Positions 44,730-52,830 of a stretch of 64,000 nt of DNA are shown one piece after another. Origin of the DNA: Streptomyces monashensis. Its GTDB lineage: Bacteria > Actinomycetota > Actinomycetes > Streptomycetales > Streptomycetaceae. The notes beneath the pieces are model-generated. The model was not told the origin of the DNA, ran no database searches, and worked only from the letters and a program-made list of their open reading frames with translations. The number at the start of each line of letters is the position of its first letter. The stretch's first letter is position 1. Position numbers and translations under genes: made by a program. The DNA is taken from contig NZ_MLYO01000089.1 of the NCBI RefSeq assembly GCF_001866665.1, forward strand, positions 62,001-126,000, written 5' to 3'.

Positions 44730-47378
44730 ATGGATCTTCGGGTGCCCTCGCTGCGAGGGCTGCTCAAGGGGCCGCGGCGGCTGGTGGCCGCCGCGGCCGC
44801 TGTCGTGGTGCTGGCCGGCGTCGGCACCTGGACGGCCGCCGCCTCCGGCGGCCCGCCCCCGGTGCAGCGCACCGACCGGATGACGGCGGTCGACGGCGCC
44901 CGCCTGGACACCTCGTTCTTCGCCCCGGCCGGCGCCGGCCGCCACCCGGCCGTCCTGCTGGGGCACGGCTTCGGCGGCAGCAAGGACGACATGCGCGGCC
45001 AGGCCGAGGACCTCGCCCGGGCCGGGTACGCGGTCCTGACCTGGTCCGCGCGCGGCTTCGGCAGGTCGACGGGGAAGATCGGCCTCAACGACCCCAAGGC
45101 CGAGGTCGCCGACGTCTCCCGGCTCATCGACTGGCTCGCGCGCCGGCCCGAGGTCCAGCTCGACAAACCGGGCGACCCGCGCGTGGGCATCGCCGGCGGC
45201 TCCTACGGCGGCGCGATCTCCCTGCTCGCCGCCGGATTCGACCACCGCGTGGACGCCATCGCCCCGGCCATCACGTACTGGAACCTCGCCGACGCGCTCT
45301 TCCCGAACGGCGTGTTCAAGAAGCTGTGGGCCGGCATCTTCTTCAACAGCGGCGGCGGCTGCGCCCACTTCGAGACCGAGCTGTGCCGGATGTACGACAG
45401 GGTCGCCGAGTCCGGCACCCCCGACCAGGCCGCCCGCACCCTGCTGGAGGAGCGCTCCCCCTCCGCCGTCGCCGCCCGCATCAAGGTGCCCACGCTGCTG
45501 CTGCAGGGCCAGACGGACTCCCTGTTCCCCCTCGGCCAGGCCGACGCGGCCGAGAAGGCGATCCGCGCCAACGGCGCCCCCGTCGACGTCGACTGGATCG
45601 CGGGCGGCCACGACGGCGGCGACATGGAGACCGGCCGGGTCCAGGCACGCGTGCGTGCGTGGTTCGACCGGTATCTGAAGGGCGACAGCAACACCGACAC
45701 CGGCCCGGCCTTCCGCATCACCCGCACCGGAGGCGTGAACTCCAACGACGGCACGGCCCAGCTGCGCGGCGCGAGCGCGTCCGCCTACCCGGGCCTGCGC
45801 GACCACCTCCGGGCCGTCTCCCTGGCCGGCGGTACCCAGCGGATCGCCAACCCGGCCGGCGCCAGCCCGCCCGGCGTCTCCGCCCTGCCCGGCCTCGGCG
45901 GCGCCGGCGGCCTGTCCCAGCTCTCCGCGCTCGGCGTCGGCATCTCCCTCGACTTCCCCGGCCAGTACGCGAAGTTCGACTCCGCCCCGCTCACCCGCGA
46001 CCTGCGGATCACCGGCACCCCGACCGCCACCGTCCACCTCACCTCCACCGGCGACGACGCCGTCCTGTTCGGCAAGGTCTACGACGTCGGCCCCGGCGGC
46101 ACCCAGCAGGTGCTGCCCGGCCAGCTCGTCGCGCCCTTCCGGGTGACCGGCGCCACGGCGGGCAAGGACGTGACGATCACGCTCCCGGCGATCGACCACA
46201 CGGTGCAGCAGGGCCACCGCCTCCGCCTGGTCCTCGCCTCCACCGACCTCGGCTACGCCTCCCCGGCCGCCCCCGCCACCTACACCGTCTCCCTCAAGAG
46301 CGCCCTGAGCGTGCCGACGGCCCCCGCCGTCAGCACCGCGGCCGCGCCGCTGCCCGCCTGGGTGTGGTGGCTGCCCGCGGCCGGTGCGGCCGTCGCGCTC
46401 GCCCTGCTGCTCACCGCCCGCCGCCGCACGACCGCCCCCGCACCCGACCCCGAACTGGCCGAAGTCCCGCTCGTCATCAAGGACTTGAGCAAGCGGTACG
46501 CCAAGTCCACCGACCGGTACGCGGTGCGCGAGCTGTCCTTCCGGGTGGAACGCGGCCAGGTGCTCGGCCTGCTCGGCCCCAACGGTGCGGGCAAGACCAC
46601 CACCCTGCGCATGCTGATGGGCCTGATCACCCCGGACGACGGGGAGATAAGGGTCTTCGGGCACGCCATCCGCCCCGGTGCGCCCGTGCTGTCCAGGGTC
46701 GGCGCCTTCGTGGAGGGCGCGGGCTTCCTGCCGCACCTGTCCGGCCGGGAGAACCTGGAGCTGTACTGGCGGGCCACCGGCCGCCCGCCCGCGGACGCCC
46801 ACCTGGACGAGGCGCTTCAGATCGCCGGGCTCGGCGACGCGCTCGCCCGCGCGGTGCGCACGTACTCCCAGGGCATGCGCCAGCGCCTCGCCATCGCCCA
46901 GGCCATGCTCGGCCTGCCCGACCTGCTCATCCTGGACGAGCCCACCAACGGCCTCGACCCGCCGCAGATCCGCGAGATGCGCGAGGTGATGATCCGCTAC
47001 GCGGCCGGCGGCCGTACGGTCATCGTCTCCAGCCATCTCCTCGCCGAGGTCGAGCAGTCCTGCACCCACCTGGTGGTGATGGACCGCGGCCGGCTCGTCC
47101 AGACGGGCCCCGTGCACGAGATCGTCGGCTCCGGCGACACCCTGCTGGTCGGCACGGCCGCGCCGGTGCAGGAGCCGGTCGTGGAGAAGGTCGGCGCGCT
47201 GCCCGGCGTCGCCTCCGCCGTGCGCACCGACGACGGACTGCTGGTCCGGCTGGAGCCGGGCGGCACGGCCGAGCGGCTGGTCGTGGAACTGGTGCGCCTC
47301 GACGTGCCCGTGGCCTCGGTCGGCCCGCACCGCCGCCTCGAAGACGCCTTCCTGACCCTGATAGGAGGTTCCGCATGA
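44730..47378 (+). CDS. Exported S15-type alpha/beta hydrolase fused to an ABC ATPase
   Basis: An 882-residue fusion. An N-terminal membrane anchor (about 18-40) is followed by an alpha/beta hydrolase with nucleophile loop GGSYGG, Asp in QGQTDSLFP and His in GGHDGG. A PepX_C-like jelly-roll (about 380-515) comes next. A second helix WVWWLPAAGAAVALALLLT (about 540-560) leads to a full ABC domain at about 580-882, with Walker A GPNGAGKTTT, signature YSQGMRQ, LILDEPTNGLDPP and SSHLLAEVE. The hydrolase should face outside and the ATPase the cytoplasm. It is coupled by ATGA to an ABC-2 permease, so the pair is one exporter with a built-in surface hydrolase. The substrate is unknown. Confidence 0.88.
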   Translation: MDLRVPSLRGLLKGPRRLVAAAAAVVVLAGVGTWTAAASGGPPPVQRTDRMTAVDGARLDTSFFAPAGAGRHPAVLLGHGFGGSKDDMRGQAEDLARAGYAVLTWSARGFGRSTGKIGLNDPKAEVADVSRLIDWLARRPEVQLDKPGDPRVGIAGGSYGGAISLLAAGFDHRVDAIAPAITYWNLADALFPNGVFKKLWAGIFFNSGGGCAHFETELCRMYDRVAESGTPDQAARTLLEERSPSAVAARIKVPTLLLQGQTDSLFPLGQADAAEKAIRANGAPVDVDWIAGGHDGGDMETGRVQARVRAWFDRYLKGDSNTDTGPAFRITRTGGVNSNDGTAQLRGASASAYPGLRDHLRAVSLAGGTQRIANPAGASPPGVSALPGLGGAGGLSQLSALGVGISLDFPGQYAKFDSAPLTRDLRITGTPTATVHLTSTGDDAVLFGKVYDVGPGGTQQVLPGQLVAPFRVTGATAGKDVTITLPAIDHTVQQGHRLRLVLASTDLGYASPAAPATYTVSLKSALSVPTAPAVSTAAAPLPAWVWWLPAAGAAVALALLLTARRRTTAPAPDPELAEVPLVIKDLSKRYAKSTDRYAVRELSFRVERGQVLGLLGPNGAGKTTTLRMLMGLITPDDGEIRVFGHAIRPGAPVLSRVGAFVEGAGFLPHLSGRENLELYWRATGRPPADAHLDEALQIAGLGDALARAVRTYSQGMRQRLAIAQAMLGLPDLLILDEPTNGLDPPQIREMREVMIRYAAGGRTVIVSSHLLAEVEQSCTHLVVMDRGRLVQTGPVHEIVGSGDTLLVGTAAPVQEPVVEKVGALPGVASAVRTDDGLLVRLEPGGTAERLVVELVRLDVPVASVGPHRRLEDAFLTLIGGSA

Positions 47379-48226
47379 GCACGCTCACCGAGGTCGCCTC
47401 CGGCTATCGGACCCGGCACACCCTGCCCCTGCGGGTCGAGCTGGTCCGCCAGCTCAAGCGGCGGCGCACCCTGGTCATGGGCGCGATCCTCGCCCTGCTG
47501 CCGTTCGTGCTGCTGATCGCCTTCGCGATCGGCACCCCGCACGACCGGAACGGCCAGGTCACCCTGATGGACACGGCCACCGCGTCGGGCGCCAACTTCG
47601 CCGCGGTCAACCTGTTCGTCTCGGTGGGCTTCCTGCTGGTGATCCCGGTCGCCCTGTTCTGCGGGGACACGGTCGCCTCGGAGGCCGGCTGGTCCTCGCT
47701 GCGCTATCTGCTGGCCGCGCCGGTGCCCCGGGCCCGGCTGCTGTGGTCCAAGCTCGTCGTCGCGCTCGGGATGAGCCTCGCCGCGATGGTGCTGCTCCCG
47801 GTCGTCGCGCTCGCCGTCGGCACGGCGGCCTACGGCTGGGGCCCGCTGCAGATACCGACCGGCGGAGCCCTGGACAGCGGCACGGCGGCCCAGCGGCTCC
47901 TGGTGGTCGTGGCATACGTCTTCGTCTCCCAACTGGTCACCGCCGGGCTCGCGTTCTGGCTGTCGACCAAGACGGACGCCCCGCTCGGCGCGGTCGGCGG
48001 CGCGGTCGGTCTGACGATCGTCGGCAACGTCCTGGACGCCGTCACCGCCCTCGGCCACTGGCGCGACTTCCTGCCCGCGCACTGGCAGTTCGCCTGGGCC
48101 GACGCCGTCCAGCCGCACGCCGAGTGGTCCGGCATGATCCAGGGCGCCGCGGTCTCCGTCTCCTACGCCCTGGTGCTCTTCGCCCTGGCCTTCAGAGGCT
48201 TCGCCCGCAAGGACGTGGTTTCATAA
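47375..48226 (+). CDS. ABC-2 type permease
   Basis: A 283-residue membrane protein with six helices (first at about 35-53, MGAILALLPFVLLIAFAIG) and the family pattern of an early cytoplasmic RQLKRRRT and central SLRYLLAAPVPRARLLWSKL. Coupled by a 4-base overlap to the hydrolase-ATPase fusion, whose ATPase half drives it. Export of a peptide, lipid or antibiotic is typical. Confidence 0.88.
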   Translation: MSTLTEVASGYRTRHTLPLRVELVRQLKRRRTLVMGAILALLPFVLLIAFAIGTPHDRNGQVTLMDTATASGANFAAVNLFVSVGFLLVIPVALFCGDTVASEAGWSSLRYLLAAPVPRARLLWSKLVVALGMSLAAMVLLPVVALAVGTAAYGWGPLQIPTGGALDSGTAAQRLLVVVAYVFVSQLVTAGLAFWLSTKTDAPLGAVGGAVGLTIVGNVLDAVTALGHWRDFLPAHWQFAWADAVQPHAEWSGMIQGAAVSVSYALVLFALAFRGFARKDVVS

Positions 48227-48457
48227 TTCCCTTTTCGTATCTCTGTTTCCGTCCGCATATCGACTGCCGGGCGCTTGGCACACCATACGATCAATCGATC
48301 CGCTGACCGGACGTGAATCGCTCCGGGGGTCCGGATAATTCGCGCTCCCGCGCTGCAGAAATCTTCATGCGTATGGAGTAGCGCATCGCTTTTGATGGCC
48401 TGTGGACTGCTATGTTCTGCGTCTGTCGGATCAGAGGTAACTCCAAGTGAGGTGATC

Positions 48458-48877
48458 ATGAAGAAGGCAGTTTTCACAACTGCGGCGTTGGCCATCGGCG
48501 CAAGTCTCGTGGGCGGCTCGGCCGTCGCGGCATCGGGCACCGCCAAGGCGCCTGCCCAGGAAGCCGGCCCGCTCGGTCTCATGTCCCAGACCGAGGTGGC
48601 TCCGGCGATCGTGCCCGCGGCCGACACCGTGATGCGGGTGGCCAAGCAGGGCAACCTCACCAAGGGCAGTGCGTTCGACGAGAACCAGTCAGCGACGGTC
48701 ACCGGCACGAACAAGGCGGCGAGGGTTTCCGGCGTATACCTGGACGGGATGGGGCGCGACAGCAGCAAGAAGCCCGCAATTCCGGTGAAGAACCCGGTCG
48801 GAACCGGATCTGTCCAGCTCCATCCGCTGAATGCGCCGACCAGCGCCGGGATCGGTAGCCTGCTCAGCCAGGGGTGA
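48458..48877 (+). CDS. Small exported Cys-free protein
   Basis: A 139-residue protein that I do not recognise. The signal peptide MKKAVFTTAALAIGASLVGG ends near AVAA-SG. The mature chain is low in charge, Ala/Gly/Pro/Thr-rich and has no Cys. A short basic segment SSKKPAIPVKN precedes a PVGTGSVQL tail. The ATG follows GAGGTG by about 5 bases. About 230 bases of lower-GC DNA in front suggest its own promoter. Its MKK-signal and layout resemble those of the protein at the other end of the triplet; both probably end up outside the cell. Confidence 0.65.
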   Translation: MKKAVFTTAALAIGASLVGGSAVAASGTAKAPAQEAGPLGLMSQTEVAPAIVPAADTVMRVAKQGNLTKGSAFDENQSATVTGTNKAARVSGVYLDGMGRDSSKKPAIPVKNPVGTGSVQLHPLNAPTSAGIGSLLSQG

Positions 48878-49321
48878 CACGTAAACCGTCAGGAGTCGGC
48901 GCAGTGGAATCCGCCGGAATTCTGACACTCTGATCCGGTTCTCGTCAGCCGGAGACCGACATCGCAGTGCCGCGGACGGATCGGCCCGGTGGCCGCCCCG
49001 GCACGATTCACGTCCGGCGCCTCGCGGCGTGGCACAGAGTCTGGAGCCGGACCAGCACCCCGCGTTCGCCCGGTGCCCGATGTCGCGCCCGGGAAACGCC
49101 TCAAGCCCCTCCGGCCCACTGGAATTCTCATATCCAGTGGGCCGGACGCATGTCGGCATCCGCTCCAGCTTTTGTGCGGCACTCGGGAAGCGGGACACGG
49201 CATCGTTCCGCCATCCGATGGAATCCGTCCGGTATGGCCGGTGTCCGCGTGACTTTCCGCCACATATTTCGGTTTCTTGCCATGTAAGCGCGGGTTACCG
49301 TGAATCCAGGAAGGAACCGAG
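48878..49321. other. 444-bp gap before the secreted-protein triplet
   Basis: No gene seen. It holds a strong hairpin (49111-49145) and, nearer the next gene, an AT-richer stretch (49255-49300) that is likely a promoter. Confidence 0.45.
49111..49145 (+). terminator. 13-bp perfect hairpin upstream of the triplet
   Basis: CCGGCCCACTGGA and its complement flank a 9-base AT-rich loop. It probably ends transcription of the upstream exported-protein gene, 230 bases after its stop. Confidence 0.6.
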
Positions 49322-49639
49322 TTGACCAGGAAGTTCGCGGTCGTCACTGCACTGGCCCTCAGCGCTCTCTGCGGCAGCGCGGGCGTTGCCTCCGCCTCGA
49401 ACACGACCAACGTCACTGGCGGTGACGGCTTTTCGGAGTCCCCGGTCGTCGTGAACGCCCCCCAGCAGGGTGTGGTCGTCGTCAACGGCGCCCTCGTCGA
49501 CGGCCGCTGCATCGCACCGTGGTCCAACGGCGCCGTTCTCGGTGGAGTCGTTCCGCCGAACTCGCACTACGCCGCCTGTGACACCGCTGCTGTCAACCAG
49601 TCGCAGAACGCTCCGTACGCGGGCGGCCTGCTCTTCTGA
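49322..49639 (+). CDS. Small secreted protein, triplet member 1
   Basis: A 105-residue protein with a Sec signal (TRKFAVVTALALSALCG, cleavage near VASA-S). The mature part of about 80 residues has NVTGGDGFSESPVVVNAPQQG, then VVVVNGALVDGRCIAPWSN, GAVLGGVVPPNSHYAAC and a C-terminal YAGGLLF. The two Cys (GRC and AAC) could pair. It starts at TTG with AGGAAGGA upstream. Members 2 and 3 share the same pattern over the entire mature chain. I recognise no characterised family; it is not a chaplin or rodlin by sequence. Confidence 0.75.
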   Translation: MTRKFAVVTALALSALCGSAGVASASNTTNVTGGDGFSESPVVVNAPQQGVVVVNGALVDGRCIAPWSNGAVLGGVVPPNSHYAACDTAAVNQSQNAPYAGGLLF

Positions 49640-49704
49640 TCCCCCGCTCCGAGTAATTCGGGGCAGGCGAACCCTCCCAGAACGCAGTCCGGAAAGGACA
49701 TCTC

Positions 49705-50022
49705 ATGCGTAACAAGGTTACGGCCATCTCCGCCCTCGCCGCAGGTGTCGTCCTGGCGGCCGCGGGCACCGCCGCAGCCGACAACTGCACGACCGTCACC
49801 GGCGGCAACGGCTTCTCGTCGTCCCCGGTCGTCGTGAACGCCCCCCAGCAGGGCGCCATCGTCTCCAACGGCACGCTTGTCGACCTCCGCTGCGTCGCCC
49901 CGTGGTCCAACGGTGCCGTTCTCGGCGGCGTCGCCGCGCCGAACTCTCACTACGCCGCGTGCAACACGGCCAACGTCAACCAGGCGCAGCACGCGCCGTA
50001 CGCCGGCGGCCTGCTGTTCTGA
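49705..50022 (+). CDS. Small secreted protein, triplet member 2
   Basis: A 105-residue paralogue. The signal MRNKVTAISALAAGVVLAAA is followed by cleavage near AAA-D. The mature pattern GFSSSPVVVNAPQQG, VDLRCVAPWSN, SHYAAC, YAGGLLF matches its neighbours. It has an extra Cys near the mature N-terminus (ADNCTTV) not found in the other two, so one Cys may be free for intermolecular bonding. The first codons and upstream AAGG region are nearly identical to member 3 at DNA level, indicating recent duplication. Confidence 0.78.
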   Translation: MRNKVTAISALAAGVVLAAAGTAAADNCTTVTGGNGFSSSPVVVNAPQQGAIVSNGTLVDLRCVAPWSNGAVLGGVAAPNSHYAACNTANVNQAQHAPYAGGLLF

Positions 50023-50114
50023 CCCCTTCGCGCTCCGACCCCTGAGCGGGGCGGGGACGTCAGCAGACGTTCCCGCCCAACCCATCCCCCTCCCACAACC
50101 GAAAGGCGCATCTC

Positions 50115-50432
50115 ATGCGTAACAAGGTTACGGCCCTTTCCGCGCTCGCCGCGGGCATCGTCCTGGCCGCCGCCGGTACTGCTGCTGCCGACAGCAACAC
50201 GACCGTCACCGGCGGCAACGGCTTCTCGGAGTCCCCGGTCGTCGTGAACTCCCCTCAGCAGGGGCTTGTCGTTTCCAACGGCGCGCTGATCGACGGTCGC
50301 TGCATCGCGCCGTGGTCCAACGGTGCCGTTCTCGGTGGCGTGGTCGCGCCGAACTCGCACTACGCCGCGTGCAACACGGCCCCGGTCGACCAGTCGCAGT
50401 GGGCGCCCTACACCGGGGGCCTGTTGTTCTGA
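50115..50432 (+). CDS. Small secreted protein, triplet member 3
   Basis: A 105-residue paralogue with signal MRNKVTALSALAAGIVLAAAG and mature NTTVTGGNGFSESPVVV, VDQSQWAPY and final TGGLLF. Two Cys at the same places as in member 1. It is spaced 92 bases after member 2, each with its own ribosome site, so one transcript is likely. Three hairpins follow, the last of which terminates the convergent gene. Confidence 0.78.
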   Translation: MRNKVTALSALAAGIVLAAAGTAAADSNTTVTGGNGFSESPVVVNSPQQGLVVSNGALIDGRCIAPWSNGAVLGGVVAPNSHYAACNTAPVDQSQWAPYTGGLLF

Positions 50433-50449
50433 GCAGTCCTCAAGCACGT

Positions 50450-50478
50450 GGCGGCCCGCCGGATTCCGGCGGGCCGCC
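50450..50478 (+). terminator. Hairpin after the triplet
   Basis: A perfect 13-bp stem (GGCGGCCCGCCGG) with an ATT loop, 17 bases after the stop of member 3. Confidence 0.75.
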
Positions 50479-50523
50479 AGCTGTTTTCTGCGGGCGCCCG
50501 GAAGTGCGTCCCGAAAACGCCGA

Positions 50524-50552
50524 AGGCCGGCTCCGGGAAACGGAGCCGGCCT
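50524..50552. terminator. Second hairpin in the convergent gap
   Basis: A perfect 12-bp stem (AGGCCGGCTCCG) with a GGAAA loop, midway between the two convergent genes. Confidence 0.6.
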
Positions 50553-50562
50553 GGCACCTTGC

Positions 50563-50599
50563 GGGGGCAACTCGACGGGTTCACCGCCGAGTTGCCCCC
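50563..50599 (-). terminator. Third hairpin, after the convergent exported-protein gene
   Basis: A perfect 12-bp stem GGGGGCAACTCG with a 13-base loop, 9 bases past the stop of the minus-strand gene. Confidence 0.65.
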
Positions 50600-50608
50600 G
50601 GGCCGCGG

Positions 50609-50914
50609 TTACTTGACGACGGGAAGCTTGGCCGGAAGCTGGGCGGGCGGCTTGCCGTCGAGAGGGTTCGGCAGGGTGCCGCCGAAGACGGGTGTCTTGA
50701 CGATGCCCGACTGCTTCACACCCTCCGCCGCGGTCCTGACGTTGTTGGCGACGGCGCCCGTCGGCATCTCGGCTGCGTTGGGAAGAGCGCGGGTGACCGT
50801 CTTCCCGTCCTCCAGAATGCCCTGTGCCGGCACGTCCGCGGCGACAGCGGGCGTCGCAGCGCCTGCGATGGCCAGGGTGCCGACCATGAGGGCCGCAGCC
50901 TTCAGCTTCTTCAT
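50609..50914 (-). CDS. Small exported Cys-free protein
   Basis: A 101-residue protein with signal peptide MKKLKAAALMVGTLAIAGAA and cleavage near AVAA-D. The mature part has alternating Ala/Val/Thr and Pro/Leu repeats (LPNPLDGKPPAQLPAKLPVVK at the end) and no Cys. GAGAGGA lies 7 bases before the ATG. Function unknown. It is convergent with the triplet and behind its own terminator hairpin. It could be a wall-associated or spore-surface component (inference). Confidence 0.68.
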   Translation of the reverse strand: MKKLKAAALMVGTLAIAGAATPAVAADVPAQGILEDGKTVTRALPNAAEMPTGAVANNVRTAAEGVKQSGIVKTPVFGGTLPNPLDGKPPAQLPAKLPVVK

Positions 50915-51093
50915 TGTGTTCCTCTCGTCCGCAACTCGGGAGCTCGGGTCGCACTTCTGCTGGGCTAAACGAGAGAGATGCGCCGCGGGAAACTCCACTG
51001 ACTGCAAGTTCCTGGAACTCATACATCCCGAATGACCCCGCGCGTCATGTCATCGGATGATCCGCGCGCGAGGTCACTCCATGACCGGTCCTC

Positions 51094-52635
51094 TCAGGCG
51101 GTCACGTCGAGCGGTTGCGAGCGGGGCGTCGTGTGCTTTCCGTCGGTGACGGCGATCGTGTAGCGGTGATGTGAGCCGTGAGGGACGGAATCCGTGTACG
51201 TCATGTCCGGGCGGTCCCATTCGGTCGACCGCCGCTTCGGCGAGGCCACGAGGACACCGTCGCGGTAGATCCGGTACGTCAGCTCCGCGTCGTCCCGGTC
51301 CCATGCGGCACGCCAGGAGAGCGTGACCTTTCCGGCGCGCGTACGCCCGCCCGTGAGCCCGGGCACCGCCTCCGGGGCCGTGTCGCCGGGACCGGCCCCG
51401 AAGCGCGTCAGACCCTGCTGCGGTTTGCCGTTGACCGTGGTGAACTCGCCGCCCGCCCAGAGGATGTCGCCGGCCATCACCAGCGTCCGGGGGCCGACTC
51501 CCTCACCGATACCGTCATCGGTGTCGGGGAACCAGTGCAGGATGCTCCTGTCACCGATCGACTGAGCCAGGAAATGCCGTCGGGGTCCGTCGGGGAAGCC
51601 CCCGGGGGTGAGGCCGCAGTAGTGGGCGTGGGACGCGCTGTACAGGACGTTCCTGTACACGACGACATCCTGGGTGGCGCCCAGGCAGGTGTCCTTCCAG
51701 ACCATCTTGCCGTCGGCGAGCCGGCCCGCGATACGGCCGTCGAAGATGCCGGTCCCCTCGCCCTCGGCTCCCAGGTAGAAGCGGTCGCCGTTGCGGGTCA
51801 GCGACGTCACCGCGGATCGTTCCGGCAGCCAGTCGGGGAAGGAACGCACCGTCGAACCGGTCGCGGGGTTCAGGGAGACCAGCGCCTGCTCCGGCTTGCC
51901 GTTGACGTTGTGGAACGCTCCGCCGACGAGCACCTGACCCCGGTCGGGTGCCGCCAGGACGGCCCGGACCGGCTCGTCGATGTCCGCCTTGAACGGCAGC
52001 AGCGTGCCGCTGGGGCTGAACGCCGCGACGCGCTTCCTCTCCTGGCCGTCGACGACCGTGAAGTCACCACCCAGGTACACGGTCGTGCCGGTGGTCTCGA
52101 TGGTCCGCACGGGCGCCGCCACCGCGGGGCGGAAGTCCCTGCGCAGCGAGCAGTCGGCCGTGTTGAGCGCGACCGCGCTGGCCACTCCGGCGCCGTCGAC
52201 CTTGCCGAACGATCCGCCGACGTACAGCACTTTGCCGTCGCGCGAGGCCTTCAGCGCCCGTACTGTCCCGGCGCCTTCCGTGAAGGAGTGGGCACACGGC
52301 AGCAGTTTGCCGGTCACCGCGTCGAAGGCGGCGAAGTTCTTCCGGGCGACCCGCTTCTGGCCGGGCTTCGCGCCGGGCGGGCGGACGCTGTCGAAGGTGC
52401 CGCCGACGTACACGACACCGCGTGCGTACTCGACCGACCAGACGATGCCGTCCGTCTGCCAGGTCGCCAACGGCGCCGCAGTCAGGGGTGTTTCACCACG
52501 CAGGGCCTTCTCGCCACTCCGGGTTCTTACGTCGTGCGCCTGCGCGCCGAAAGCGGATGTGAGCGAAGCGGCCGCGAGGAGGACCACCGCGGAGGCCGTG
52601 GTGGCGGTCCTGGCCGTTTTTTTACTTGGTCGCAT
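51094..52635 (-). CDS. Secreted delta-60-repeat beta-propeller with C-terminal fibronectin III domain
   Basis: A 513-residue exported protein. Signal peptide about 1-35 (STKT-like start MRPSKKTARTATTAS). Repeated blades carry VVYVGGTFDSV, VLYVGGSFGKV, TVYLGGDFTVV, VLVGGAFHNV and LWAGGEFTTVN, typical of delta-60 repeats in a seven-bladed propeller. About residues 425-513 form an FN3-like domain (LTYRIYRDGVLVASP). Cys pairs occur in blades. A paralogue with the same architecture lies at 56-57.5 kb. Such propellers bind glycans or serve as scaffolds; no catalytic motif is visible. Confidence 0.82.
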   Translation of the reverse strand: MRPSKKTARTATTASAVVLLAAASLTSAFGAQAHDVRTRSGEKALRGETPLTAAPLATWQTDGIVWSVEYARGVVYVGGTFDSVRPPGAKPGQKRVARKNFAAFDAVTGKLLPCAHSFTEGAGTVRALKASRDGKVLYVGGSFGKVDGAGVASAVALNTADCSLRRDFRPAVAAPVRTIETTGTTVYLGGDFTVVDGQERKRVAAFSPSGTLLPFKADIDEPVRAVLAAPDRGQVLVGGAFHNVNGKPEQALVSLNPATGSTVRSFPDWLPERSAVTSLTRNGDRFYLGAEGEGTGIFDGRIAGRLADGKMVWKDTCLGATQDVVVYRNVLYSASHAHYCGLTPGGFPDGPRRHFLAQSIGDRSILHWFPDTDDGIGEGVGPRTLVMAGDILWAGGEFTTVNGKPQQGLTRFGAGPGDTAPEAVPGLTGGRTRAGKVTLSWRAAWDRDDAELTYRIYRDGVLVASPKRRSTEWDRPDMTYTDSVPHGSHHRYTIAVTDGKHTTPRSQPLDVTA

Positions 52636-52830
52636 GGAATTCGAAAGTAGACACCCTGCCCCGGATATCGCGACGCCGCGACGGCGCACTCCGCCCTTCA
52701 GGCCTTCGCGGAAGCTCGAATGGCCTAGGAAAAGGAGTCGTAACCCACGACGGCATGCTGTTCGTGGGAACGTCGGGCGAGATCAGGTACCCGAGTTCTG
52801 GTACCCCGGCAATGAGGAGGAGTGCTCGTC

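Noticed and set aside
44591..48226. A 1211-codon plus-strand frame ending with the ABC-2 permease
   Set aside because: Its first 900 codons are a shadow of the hydrolase-ATPase fusion in another frame; only the last 283 codons from the ATG at 47375 are the real permease.
49322..50432. Chaplin or rodlin genes
   Set aside because: The mature chains lack the chaplin GN-VQVP-C-GN-C pattern and the rodlin C-terminal Cys motif; only size, export and genomic position are similar.
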